Notes under the pieces: generated by a model | The model's database searches: none | The model's input: the letters and a program-made list of their open reading frames with translations, nothing else | Told to the model about the DNA's origin: nothing | Program-made: the position numbers and the translations under genes | Assembly (NCBI RefSeq): GCF_009377235.1 | Contig: NZ_VMNX01000054.1 | Span: 1-44,965, forward strand | Source of the DNA: Streptomyces acidicola | Lineage (GTDB): Bacteria > Actinomycetota > Actinomycetes > Streptomycetales > Streptomycetaceae | Direction: 5' to 3' | Length of the DNA: 44,965 nucleotides | Shown here: positions 15,877-25,633 of the stretch, piece after piece | How positions within the stretch are numbered: the stretch's first letter is position 1 | Layout: the number at the start of each line of letters is the position of its first letter

Positions 15877-17178
15877 TCAGGCGACCAGGGCCTGCCAGGT
15901 GTTGGAACCGACGATGCCGTCCACGGTGAGGCGGCGCGCGGACTGGAACGAGCGCACCGCGGAGTCGGTGCCGGGCCCGAACGCGCCGTCCACCGCCAAC
16001 GAGTAACCGCGCGAGTTGAGCTGGCTCTGCACCGCTTGGACCGCGGCTCCCGACGATCCCTGTCGTACGGTCACGATGAGGGCCTGCCAGGTGGCGGGTC
16101 CGACGATGCCGTCCACGGCGAGGCCGTTCGCGGACTGGAACGAACGCACCGCGGAGTCGGTCCCGGGCCCGAACGCGCCGTCCACCGTCAGCGTGGAACC
16201 GTGCGCCTTGAGCAGGTACTGGAGGGTCTTGACCCGCTCACCGCTCGCTCCCTGCTGCACGGTGGGCCAACTGCTGGTCGGCGGAGGGTTGTAGCTTCCC
16301 TTGGCGAAGGCCTGGAGGTCGGCGAGGGTGCCGTTGAAGGTGTTCTGGTCGCCGGGGAAGGTTCCGGAGTCGGAGTACTGCCAGATCGTCTGGGCCGACC
16401 AGCCGGCGGGCAGCGTGCCGGGGCTGCTGGCGTAACGGGCGATCCACAGCGGGTTGGTGGCCCCGAAGCTGCTGTTGTTGCCGGTGCAGGCGCTCCACCA
16501 GTCCGTGGTGGTGTAGATCGTCGGGTAGCGCCCGGTCCTGGCCTGCACCCGGTTACTGAACTCCCGGATCCAGGAGACCATCGCGCTCTGGCTCATCCCG
16601 TAGCAGGTGGCGCCGTAGGGGTTGTACTCGATGTCCAGGGCGGGCGGCAGCGTCTTGCCGTCGCCGGTCCAGCCGCCGCCGTTGTTGACGAAGTAGTCGG
16701 CCTGCGTGGTACCGCTCGAATTGCTGGGCAGCGCGAAGTGGTAGGCGCCGCGGATCAGCCCGACGTTGTAGGCGCCGTTGTACTGCTGGGAGTAGTTCGG
16801 GTTCTTGTACGTGGTGCCTTCGGTCGCCTTGACGTAGGCGAAGGCGGCGCCCTTGTTCTTGACGGACGTCCAGTCGACGTTGCCCTGGTGGCTGCTGACG
16901 TCGAGGCCGGCCGGGCCCGTGCTGATGGCGAGCGGCGCCGCGGTTGCCGACGATGATCCCGCGCGCAGGCGCTGGAGTCCCGCTCCGGCGTGGTCCTGCT
17001 CCGGGTGCGTCATGCGCACCGGGACCCCGCGGCCGTCGTCGGCCGTCGCCGTGCCGGCGCCGGGCACGAGCAGCAGGGTCAGGACGGCGGACAGCAGCCC
17101 GGCCGTCCATGCGAGCGTCCGGCCGGATCCGGTACGGGTGTCACCGGTTCTGAACCGCGAGAGGGTGGCTGCAGGCAT
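15877..17178 (-). CDS. Secreted GH25 muramidase with two peptidoglycan-binding domains
   Basis: A 433-residue lysozyme of the Chalaropsis/cellosyl type. After a signal peptide (Arg-rich start, TLAWTAGLLSAVLTLLLV, cleavage near GTATA) and a linker, the GH25 barrel runs from GLDVSSHQGNVDW (near residue 85) to about 285. It includes the catalytic-face motif LPPALDIEYNP and the strand PLWIARYA. Two PG_binding_1 repeats follow (about 300-365 and 370-433), each with DGAFGPGTDSAVRSFQSA. The frame is open much further upstream, but the ATG at 17178 has GGGAG five bases before it and begins a proper signal peptide. It leads the two-gene wall-hydrolase unit. Confidence 0.92.
   Translation of the reverse strand: MPAATLSRFRTGDTRTGSGRTLAWTAGLLSAVLTLLLVPGAGTATADDGRGVPVRMTHPEQDHAGAGLQRLRAGSSSATAAPLAISTGPAGLDVSSHQGNVDWTSVKNKGAAFAYVKATEGTTYKNPNYSQQYNGAYNVGLIRGAYHFALPSNSSGTTQADYFVNNGGGWTGDGKTLPPALDIEYNPYGATCYGMSQSAMVSWIREFSNRVQARTGRYPTIYTTTDWWSACTGNNSSFGATNPLWIARYASSPGTLPAGWSAQTIWQYSDSGTFPGDQNTFNGTLADLQAFAKGSYNPPPTSSWPTVQQGASGERVKTLQYLLKAHGSTLTVDGAFGPGTDSAVRSFQSANGLAVDGIVGPATWQALIVTVRQGSSGAAVQAVQSQLNSRGYSLAVDGAFGPGTDSAVRSFQSARRLTVDGIVGSNTWQALVA
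15919..16192 (-). repeat. Near-identical duplication encoding the two PG-binding repeats
   Basis: DNA from 15919 recurs from 16111 with a 192-bp (64-codon) offset. The central part covering GAFGPGTDSAVRSFQSA is nearly identical at nucleotide level. This suggests a recent domain duplication or continuing gene conversion within the muramidase gene. Confidence 0.75.
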
Positions 17179-17520
17179 GGTGCTCCCAGAGGTGTGTGGA
17201 GGGATGCTGCTACGCGCGTAAACCGGGGCCGCCGTGGTGCGGTGATCGGCGGTCGGCGGTGGGGGGTTGGAACAGCGAGCCGTGGGTGAGAGCCGGTCGC
17301 GGTGGAGCGGTCGGCAGGCGCGGGCCTGCCGGCAACTCCTCCGCGTACAACATGGGTTGACGCGCGTAAACTTTAGGGACGCATTGACATGCCCGCAACA
17401 TCTCCCGCGTTGCGGGAAGTTGAATCCCAGCGGGTCTCCAGGGACTCTCCAGCGCGTGAACGGGGGAGGCCCCGACAGCGCTGAAAGACACGAACACGAG
17501 GATGTGTTCCCGGGATCGAT
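17179..17520. other. Upstream region of the muramidase gene with repeats
   Basis: No gene was recognised in this 342-bp stretch. It contains a 12-bp direct repeat ACGCGCGTAAAC at 17212-17223 and 17360-17371. The first copy extends to the palindrome TACGCGCGTA (17211-17220). It also holds the first copy of a 58-bp repeat (17441-17498). The promoter of the wall-hydrolase unit is probably here, but no confident -10/-35 pair is visible. Confidence 0.45.
17441..17498. repeat. 58-bp imperfect direct repeat, copy 1
   Basis: It aligns without gaps to 18867-18924 with 45 of 58 positions identical, both in the same orientation. Conserved blocks include GGGACT, CGCGTG, AGGCCC and GCGCTGAAA. The two copies bracket the ISL3 remnant and the VapBC genes. 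Confidence 0.65.
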
Positions 17521-17905
17521 GTGCCAGTGGAGCGCGTCAACGACTTCTCCGACGCCCTGGCGGGTGGAGGCGGCATCCAATGCTCGTCCGGGCCGCTGCC
17601 CGGACTGCCGGAAGCGTGCCAGACGCATACACAACATGTACCAACGCACCCTGGACGAGCTGCCGTTGAGCTCGTGCAGGGTCTCGTTCTGCTCCGGGTG
17701 CGGCGGTTCTTCGCGACCGCAGGAGCTGTTCGCGTCGGACGTTCGCCGTGCAAGTCAGGAGTCCGATGGAGCGGCACCGGTGCTCCAGCGTCTGACTGAC
17801 GGGCTGGCTGCGGTCGATCGCGGTGGAGTTGGGCGGCCGTCCGGCCGCGTGGTCGCGCTGCCAGCTGCTGAAGGCGCCGCCGGTGCCATGTTCCGAGAGC
17901 GACTC
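17520..17905 (+). pseudogene. Decayed ISL3-family transposase (N-terminal fragment, frameshifted)
   Basis: Pieces of the ISL3 transposase N-terminus appear in order but in different frames. One frame gives VEAASNARPGRCPDC then RRIHNMYQRTLDELPL (zinc-finger half and the conserved RVHSxYxRxLxDLP-like segment). The next frame gives LVLLRVRRFFA, and the third gives CSRRTFAVQV. A further frame gives SIAVELGGRPAAW and QLLKAPPVP. In intact ISL3 transposases these are contiguous and precede the catalytic DDE domain, of which nothing remains. At least two frameshifts and a large 3' deletion are implied. No terminal inverted repeats were identified. Confidence 0.72.
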
Positions 17906-17930
17906 GAAACCTGGTGTCGCTCCTCGTGGC

Positions 17931-18323
17931 TCAGATCTTGATCACTTGGACGTCGGTGCCGCACAGGATCTGGAGGTCCTCGGGATCCGAGGTCAGGACG
18001 GTCACCGGGGCGGGCGAGACCAGAGCAGTGGCAGCCACGATCGCGTCGAGAGCGTACTTGTGACCATGCAGTCCGGCCGTGGCGAGGAGCTTGCTCGCGT
18101 GGCGGGCGATGGCTTCGGTGGGCGGGATGATGTTCACGCGGGAAACGGCGTAGTCGAAGCGCGCCTGGTTGGTCCTGGGGTCGCGGGCTTCGACGAGGAT
18201 GACGGAGCTGGTGACGACGCGGATGTCCTCGGCTTCGGCTGCTGCTAGCCACTCGGTGAGCTCAGGCGTGCGTCGTACGAGTTTGGACAGGCCCTCGCAG
18301 TCCAGGACGAGAGTGCCGCTCAC
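17931..18323 (-). CDS. VapC-like PIN-domain toxin
   Basis: A 130-residue PIN-domain ribonuclease toxin. Acidic active-site residues are visible in LVLDCEGLSK (Asp), SSVILVEARD (Glu), KYALDAIVAAT (Asp) and LTSDPEDL (Asp). The GTG start overlaps the antitoxin stop by 4 bp (GTGA at 18320-18323), the usual antitoxin-toxin coupling. In the family the target is tRNA or rRNA; the target here is unknown. The pair sits next to an ISL3 remnant and inside a repeat-bracketed segment, consistent with arrival on mobile DNA. Confidence 0.88.
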   Translation of the reverse strand: MSGTLVLDCEGLSKLVRRTPELTEWLAAAEAEDIRVVTSSVILVEARDPRTNQARFDYAVSRVNIIPPTEAIARHASKLLATAGLHGHKYALDAIVAATALVSPAPVTVLTSDPEDLQILCGTDVQVIKI

Positions 18324-18592
18324 GCGGCGTTCGCCGAACCGGCCGTGTCACCGCGCAGGATGGCTCGCTTGGCCTCGACCGCCGTCGGGTCCACGGGGCC
18401 ATGGTCGGCTTCTGCGTCCTTGATGAGTTCGCTCAGCCGGTCCCGTTCCAGTTGGCGCTGGATGAGGGATTCGACGTAGGCGGACATGCCTCGTTTACCG
18501 GTCCGCGCCTTGAGGGCTGCGATGGTGCCTTCGTGGAGCGAGACGGAGACCGGACGGACGGGGCCTTCGCCGGGACTGGGAGGGGTGGCCAT
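18320..18592 (-). CDS. Ribbon-helix-helix antitoxin (VapB-like)
   Basis: A 90-residue protein. Residues about 14-55 fit a ribbon-helix-helix/CopG-like DNA-binding fold (VSVSLHEGTIAALKARTGKR, then MSAYVESLIQRQLERDRL). The acidic C-terminal half (LIKDAEADHGPVDPTAVEAK) would wrap the PIN toxin. It is the first gene of the pair, with the toxin overlapping its stop. An inverted repeat just upstream (18603-18619) is a likely self-operator. Confidence 0.85.
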   Translation of the reverse strand: MATPPSPGEGPVRPVSVSLHEGTIAALKARTGKRGMSAYVESLIQRQLERDRLSELIKDAEADHGPVDPTAVEAKRAILRGDTAGSANAA

Positions 18593-18602
18593 GCCGCTAC
18601 TT

Positions 18603-18619
18603 TAACAAAAGTCTTGTTA
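18603..18619 (-). promoter_or_regulatory. Inverted-repeat operator of the toxin-antitoxin pair
   Basis: TAACAA (18603-18608) and TTGTTA (18614-18619) form a perfect 6-bp inverted repeat with a 5-bp spacer, 11 bp upstream of the antitoxin ATG. It is a small AT-rich island in GC-rich DNA, typical of an autorepressed toxin-antitoxin promoter. Confidence 0.6.
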
Positions 18620-18623
18620 CTTA

Positions 18624-18943
18624 GGTGAGGGTGATTCTGCTGCTCGGCTGAGGCGGCGTACGCGACGCACCGTGCGCTGTTCCTCACACTCGTCCGCATC
18701 GGATGCGCGCGCTACCGCAAATGTCGAAGGCGATGTCTCCGTTGAGCCGCCGGGCTTGTGCCCCCAGTGGTATCCGTTGTTGGGCAGGTGCCACAAACTC
18801 CCAGGCCAGAGACCACTTCGTGCGAGAACTTTCAGGGACTTTCACGTCTGTCCCAGGGAGGTTCCGGGGACTTTCGGCCGCGTGGACAGGGAAGGCCCTC
18901 ACGGCGCTGAAACATACGAACGCGCAGGTCAGACCCCATCCCC
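18624..18943. other. Intergenic gap between vapB-like gene and sdaA
   Basis: This 320-bp stretch shows no supportable gene. It holds copy 2 of the 58-bp repeat near its right end and a shorter internal echo, GGGACTTTC, at 18836-18844 and 18867-18875. No clear hairpin terminator for sdaA was found. Confidence 0.45.
18867..18924. repeat. 58-bp imperfect direct repeat, copy 2
   Basis: Second copy of the element at 17441-17498 (45 of 58 identical, same orientation, 1,426 bp apart). It ends 19 bp from the sdaA stop codon. It encodes no supportable protein and is not a known RNA to my reading. Confidence 0.65.
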
Positions 18944-20326
<1,383 letters not shown>

Positions 20327-20401
20327 GGGTGACTCCTCAATACGGGTGGTGCAGGGGGCCCGTGGGGTGTCCCGCTCACCTGCGAGCGCGCGACACCCCA
20401 C

Positions 20402-20439
20402 GGAAAAGAACTGCTGGAAAAGAACTACTGGAAAAGGAC

Positions 20440-20444
<5 letters not shown>
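20402..20444 (-). repeat. Three-unit 14-bp tandem repeat on the glyA stop codon
   Basis: On the plus strand, units GGAAAAGAACTGCT (20402-20415) and GGAAAAGAACTACT (20416-20429) are followed by a 15-base variant (20430-20444). The last unit contains the glyA TAG (20440-20442), so in the mRNA the array begins at the stop codon and extends into the glyA-sdaA spacer. Confidence 0.8.
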
Positions 20445-21705
<1,261 letters not shown>

Positions 21706-21720
21706 CAGGCGCAGGACTCC

Positions 21721-22098
21721 TCAGCCGGCGGAAAAAGCGGTGTACTCGTCGGCGGAGAGCAGGTCGGCCGGCTCCTCCGCGAGACGTACCTTGAACAGCC
21801 AGCCGCCCTCGAACGGGGCGGAGTTGACCAGCGACGGGTCGTTGACCACGTCCTCGTTGATCTCGGTGACCTCACCGGTGACCGGGGCGTACAGGTCGCT
21901 CACGGACTTGGTCGACTCCAGCTCTCCGCAGGTCTCGCCCGCGGCGACCGCGGAGCCCACGTCGGGAAGCTGGACGAAGACGACATCGCCGAGCGCGTTG
22001 GCCGCGTGCTCCGTGATGCCGACCGTCGCGACGCCGTCCTCGGCGGCCGACAGCCACTCGTGCTCCTTGCTGTAGCGCAGCTGCTGGGGGTTGCTCAT
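21721..22098 (-). CDS. gcvH: Glycine cleavage system H protein
   Basis: A 125-residue lipoyl carrier of the glycine cleavage complex. The lipoylated Lys64 is in ESTKSVSDLYAPV. The N-terminal RYSKEHEWL and central GITEHAANALGDVVFVQLPD are typical. It shuttles the aminomethyl arm between P, T and L proteins; gcvP is not in the window, so the decarboxylase must be encoded elsewhere. It lies 15 bp before glyA. Confidence 0.96.
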   Translation of the reverse strand: MSNPQQLRYSKEHEWLSAAEDGVATVGITEHAANALGDVVFVQLPDVGSAVAAGETCGELESTKSVSDLYAPVTGEVTEINEDVVNDPSLVNSAPFEGGWLFKVRLAEEPADLLSADEYTAFSAG

Positions 22099-22214
22099 GG
22101 CCTGAATTCTCCTGTACGCGGGGGAGCGGTGATGAATGGGGTACTACGGGAAACGTAGGTGAACAGCGGAAGTGTGCGCGGGGCCACGCCCGGGGCGATG
22201 GCGCGCGACGCCTC

Positions 22215-22250
22215 CGCTTCCTCTGCTTCTGTTGCTTCTGCTACTTCTGC
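22215..22250 (-). repeat. 9-bp tandem repeat on the gcvT stop codon
   Basis: In gcvT mRNA sense the array reads GCAGAAGTA, GCAGAAGCA, ACAGAAGCA, GAGGAAGCG: four units of 9. The TAG stop (22241-22243) straddles units 1 and 2. Because the unit is a multiple of three, readthrough would add a repetitive Gln/Lys-rich tail. Confidence 0.78.
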
Positions 22251-23374
22251 CGCTTGTAGAACGGCAGTGCCACGACCTCGTACGGCTCGTGGGTGCCCCG
22301 GATGTCCACGCCGACACCGGGCGTGCCGGGCGCGGAGTGCGCGGCGTCGACGTACGCCATCGCGATCGGCTTGCCGAGGGTGGGGGAGGGCGCCCCGGAG
22401 GTGACCTCGCCGATCACCGTGCCGTCGGCGACCACGGCGTACCCGGCGCGCGGGACGCGCCGGCCCTCGGCGACCAGGCCGACGAGGACGCGCGGCGGGT
22501 TGGCCCCGGCCCTGGCGGCGGCCTCGGTGAGCGCCTCGCGCCCCACGAAGTCGCCCTCCTTCTCGAACTTCACGACCCGCCCGAGGCCCGCGTCGAAGGG
22601 GGTGAGCGAGGTCGACAGCTCGTGCCCGTACAGCGGCATGCCCGCCTCCAGGCGCAGGGTGTCCCGGCAGGACAGCCCGCAGGGGGCGAGGCCGACGCCC
22701 TCGCCCGCCTTGGTCAGCGCCTGCCACAGTTCGACGGCGTGCTCGGGCTTCACGAACAGCTCGAAGCCGTCCTCACCGGTGTAGCCGGTGCGGGCGATGA
22801 GGGCGGGCACTCCCGCGACCGTGCCGGGCAGGCCCGCGTAGTACTTCAGGCCCTCCAGGTCGGCGTCGGTGAGGGAGGCGAGGATGGCGGGGGACTCGGG
22901 GCCCTGGACGGCGATCAGGGCGTAGGCGTCCCGGTCGTCGCGCACCTCGGCGTCGAAGCCGGCGGACCGCTCCATGAGCGCGTCCAGCACCACCTGGGCG
23001 TTCGAGGCGTTGGCGACGACCATGTAGTGAGAAGACCCGGCCTCGGTCTCGGCCAGCCGGTAGACGATCAGGTCGTCGAGGATGCCGCCGTCCTCGCGGC
23101 AGATCATGGTGTAGCGGGCGCGGCCGACCCGTACGCCCCCGATGTTGCCGACCAGCGCGTGGTCCAGCAGTGCCGCCGCCTGTGGTCCCGTCACGGTGAT
23201 CTCGCCCATGTGCGAGAGGTCGAAGAGGCCCGCCCTGGTGCGGACAGCGTTGTGCTCGTCACGCTCCGAGCCGTACCGCAGGGGCATGTCCCAGCCGGCG
23301 AAGTCGGTCATCGTCGCGCCGAGCGAGCGATGCAGGGCATCGAGCGCGGTACGGCGGAGAGGGCTGCTGCTCAT
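22241..23374 (-). CDS. gcvT: Glycine cleavage system aminomethyltransferase (T protein)
   Basis: A 377-residue tetrahydrofolate-dependent aminomethyltransferase. Conserved stretches include TDFAGWDMPLRYG, LFDLSHMGEI, ARTGYTGEDGFEL and the CGLSCRDTLRLEAGMPLYG segment with the folate-site residues. The C-terminal barrel ends VALPFYKRQ. The ATG at 23374 follows GGGAG at normal spacing. It is the first gene after the glycine riboswitch, then 142 bp to gcvH. It takes the aminomethyl group from lipoyl-GcvH, releasing ammonia and 5,10-methylene-tetrahydrofolate. Confidence 0.96.
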   Translation of the reverse strand: MSSSPLRRTALDALHRSLGATMTDFAGWDMPLRYGSERDEHNAVRTRAGLFDLSHMGEITVTGPQAAALLDHALVGNIGGVRVGRARYTMICREDGGILDDLIVYRLAETEAGSSHYMVVANASNAQVVLDALMERSAGFDAEVRDDRDAYALIAVQGPESPAILASLTDADLEGLKYYAGLPGTVAGVPALIARTGYTGEDGFELFVKPEHAVELWQALTKAGEGVGLAPCGLSCRDTLRLEAGMPLYGHELSTSLTPFDAGLGRVVKFEKEGDFVGREALTEAAARAGANPPRVLVGLVAEGRRVPRAGYAVVADGTVIGEVTSGAPSPTLGKPIAMAYVDAAHSAPGTPGVGVDIRGTHEPYEVVALPFYKRQK

Positions 23375-23417
23375 CGGTTCTGCTCCCAGGAAGACGGGGG
23401 AAGGCGAGGTCAGTTCC

Positions 23418-23646
23418 TCCCCATCTGTCATCGGAACCTGAGAGGTTCGCCATGACCATGGATGTCCCGGTTGGTCACGGCTTGCACCTTGGGTGGAGCC
23501 ACGCCCGTGAGTCCGGGGCGGCTCGCTTTCCAGATGTGCCTCGCCCGCGCGGTGACTGGGCCTGAGAGATTCAAGGGAGGGACTTGCTCCTTCGGCGCCC
23601 CAGAAGTACGCGTCGTACTCGGCTGGGAACTCTCCCGCGCGGATTC
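23418..23646 (-). promoter_or_regulatory. Tandem glycine riboswitch
   Basis: On the minus strand two aptamers occur in order. Aptamer 1 (about 23646-23555) has GGGAGAG, the core CGCCGAAGGAGCAAG (near 23597-23583) and closing CUCUCAGGCC (near 23570-23560). Aptamer 2 (about 23545-23420) has UGGAAAGCGAGCC, CCCAAGGUGCAAGCCG, and CCUCUCAGGUUCCGAUGACA. These are canonical glycine-riboswitch cores. It ends some 45 bp before the gcvT start, so it is positioned to turn gcvT-gcvH-glyA-sdaA on when glycine is abundant, its usual mode for gcv genes. Confidence 0.93.
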
Positions 23647-23885
23647 AAGCGGCCGGTATGCAGTTGGCGCGCACATCATTGCACGCATCGGTCCGGCACG
23701 GCAGGGGCCGCCCGCACGGGTGGCCGGAAGGCCTCGCACAGGCGGCGCACAGGATTCACGGCGAGGCACAGCGTTCTGTAGCAGGGCTGTGGCGGTACGA
23801 GAACAGAAAAGGCAGGCGGTGGGTATTACCTTCTCTTTACACTCTAGGGGGATGGGACTCCAGACCCATGGGGAGGACGATCACG

Positions 23886-24554
23886 GTGAACAGGACCACG
23901 GCGTACGCGACGACCTATGGCATCGCGCTGCCCGAGCGGCGGACGGCCCCGGCCGGGGAGGCGTGCGGGCCGTTCCGGACGGCGGTCGTCCGCGACCTGC
24001 GGGAGCGCTCGGGCCGCAGTCCTCATGGACTGACCTTCGGTGCGAAAGACCTCGTCGTCGTCACGGGACTCCCCGGCAGCGGCAAGTCGACCCTCATGCG
24101 GCGGGCGGTGTACGGCCCGCGCATCGACTCCCAGGACACCCGCGACCGCTGGGACGCGCGCCTGGCCCGCGTCCTGCCGTACGCGCTCTACCGGCCCTTC
24201 GTGCGGATCGGTCACTACGCGGGACTGCACCGCGCCCTGCGCTCCGGCGCCGGTGTCGTCGTGCACGACTGCGGCACGCAGGCCTGGGTGCGCGGCTGGC
24301 TCGCCCGTGAGGCCCGCCGCCGGGGCGGCACGCTGCATCTGCTGCTCCTCGACGTCACGCCCGACGAGGCGCGCGAGGGCCAGCGGGAGCGCGGCCGCGG
24401 GGTGTCGCACTACGCCTTCGCGCGGCATCGGGCGGCGACGGCCCGGCTGCTGCGGTCGGTGGAGAAGGGGCGGCTGCCGGAGGGGTGCGGGGGCGCCGTG
24501 CTGCTGGACCGGGCGGCGGCGGGCGTGTTGAAGCGGATCGACTTCGCGGGGTGA
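23886..24554 (+). CDS. P-loop ATP-binding protein (AAA/zeta-kinase-like)
   Basis: A 222-residue protein with a clear Walker A motif, VVVTGLPGSGKSTLMRR (near residues 53-69). A C-terminal alpha/beta core contains VVVHDCGTQAWVR and LHLLLLDVTPDEAREGQRERGR, resembling small kinases and the LID-like Arg-rich segment of the AAA_33/zeta-toxin kinase group. The GTG at 23886 has GGGAGG 9 bases upstream; an in-frame ATG at 23868 is the alternative. It diverges from the glycine riboswitch. The substrate is unknown, and there is no antitoxin next to it. Confidence 0.75.
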   Translation: MNRTTAYATTYGIALPERRTAPAGEACGPFRTAVVRDLRERSGRSPHGLTFGAKDLVVVTGLPGSGKSTLMRRAVYGPRIDSQDTRDRWDARLARVLPYALYRPFVRIGHYAGLHRALRSGAGVVVHDCGTQAWVRGWLAREARRRGGTLHLLLLDVTPDEAREGQRERGRGVSHYAFARHRAATARLLRSVEKGRLPEGCGGAVLLDRAAAGVLKRIDFAG

Positions 24555-24568
24555 GGGGCCGTGCTGCC

Positions 24569-24583
24569 CGGGGCCGCGCCCCG
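24569..24583 (+). terminator. Short GC hairpin after the P-loop gene
   Basis: CGGGGC (24569-24574), 3-nt loop, GCCCCG (24578-24583), 14 bp after the stop. It is compact and GC-only, a common Streptomyces terminator form, but weak evidence on its own. Confidence 0.45.
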
Positions 24584-24683
24584 CGCCTCGGGCTGTTCGC
24601 GGCTTGCACAGGGGCGCGGGCCCCGATGCGCCCATTAGGGTTCTGTCACAGCAGCGGTTCGGAGAACAAGCGGTAGGCAGCAG

Positions 24684-25460
24684 ATGGATATCCCGGCGGA
24701 CTTCCCGGCACAGGCACACCCCCACCCGCACGGCGGATGGCCCGGCAACGAGCTGGAGGAGGTGCTCTCGGCAGCCCTCGGCCAGCCGAGCGCGGGCGGA
24801 CGGATCGTGGAGGTGCTCGCCCGCAGCTTCCTGTGGGTGCCCCTGCCCGAGGGCGGCGGCCCGCGCAGTGGCCCGCTCGACCTGCCGACGACGCAGATCG
24901 AGGGGCAGGCGTATGTGCCGGTCTTCAGTTCCGAGGAGCAGTTCCGCCAGGTCGTCGGCAACCACATGTCGTACACGATCGCGCCCGCGGTCGAGTTCGC
25001 GCGCGGGCTGCCCCCGCACGTCGGTATCGCGGTGAACCCGGACGGCGTGGTCGGTGTACCGCTGCCGCCGCCCGCCGTGGCCGAGCTGTGCCGGGCCGGG
25101 CGGACCCCGCTGGACGGGGCGGCGAGCGGCGCCAGGGTACGGCTGTTCGAGCCGGACTGGCAGGACGACCCCGTGGACTTCCTCACCTCGGCCTCGGCCG
25201 AGTTCGCCGGGACAGGCGTCGTGCTCAGCGCCCGCCGCTGCCTGGCCGCCATCGAGACCGCCGACCCGGTGATGTTCATCGGCGTCGAACTGGCCTCCTG
25301 GGAGACCGACCGCGCCCTGCCCCTGGACGCCCTGGGACGCGCGCTGGCCAAGGCCCCCGTGAGGTACGCCGTGAACATGGTCTTCCTCGACGTGGCCCAG
25401 GACCCGGTGGGCGAGTGGATGCGCGAGAAGGTACGGCCGTTCCATCAGCAGGGCTACTAG
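24684..25460 (+). CDS. SseB-family protein (first copy)
   Basis: A 258-residue soluble protein of the SseB (enhanced serine sensitivity) family. The N-terminal half fits the SseB domain (ELEEVLSAAL, then AYVPVFSSEEQFRQVV and MSYTIAPAVEFARGLPPHVGIAVNP). The C-terminal half fits the SseB_C domain (VRLFEPDWQDDPVDFL, then VNMVFLDVAQDPVGEWMREKVRPF). No catalytic motif, signal or membrane segment is visible. In E. coli excess SseB raises sensitivity to serine; the mechanism is unclear. Its position beside a glycine/serine operon and directly before a second copy is suggestive. Confidence 0.85.
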   Translation: MDIPADFPAQAHPHPHGGWPGNELEEVLSAALGQPSAGGRIVEVLARSFLWVPLPEGGGPRSGPLDLPTTQIEGQAYVPVFSSEEQFRQVVGNHMSYTIAPAVEFARGLPPHVGIAVNPDGVVGVPLPPPAVAELCRAGRTPLDGAASGARVRLFEPDWQDDPVDFLTSASAEFAGTGVVLSARRCLAAIETADPVMFIGVELASWETDRALPLDALGRALAKAPVRYAVNMVFLDVAQDPVGEWMREKVRPFHQQGY

Positions 25461-25487
25461 GGCGCGTCCCTGAAAGGGGCGCGGCCC

Positions 25488-25560
25488 GTAAGGGGCGCGT
25501 TGAACTGCGCGACAAGCCACGACGAGCCCGCAGTCCGCAGATCACACCTGGCCCCGAGCT
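25488..25560 (+). repeat. Possible dispersed Streptomyces intergenic repeat
   Basis: The sequence AAGGGGCGCGTTGAACTGCG, continuing through GCGACAAGCCACGACGAGCC, matches from memory a spacer sequence scattered in many Streptomyces genomes. Only one copy is in this window, so repetition cannot be shown here. It lies between the two sseB-like genes. Confidence 0.4.
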
Positions 25561-25633
25561 GCCACCGGCTATCCCGGCCCAGCGCCTAAGCTGGTTTCAT
25601 ATTCCGCGGGTCCAACTGAAGGGGCGGTAAAAG

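Noticed and set aside
17179..17500. A c-di-AMP (ydaO-type) riboswitch upstream of the wall-hydrolase genes
   Set aside because: Such riboswitches often precede Streptomyces wall hydrolases, but the characteristic core sequences were not found on the minus strand here.
17179..17649. In-frame upstream extension of the muramidase gene
   Set aside because: It would put 157 odd residues before a normal signal peptide and overlap the ISL3 remnant and repeat; the ATG at 17178 has a ribosome site.
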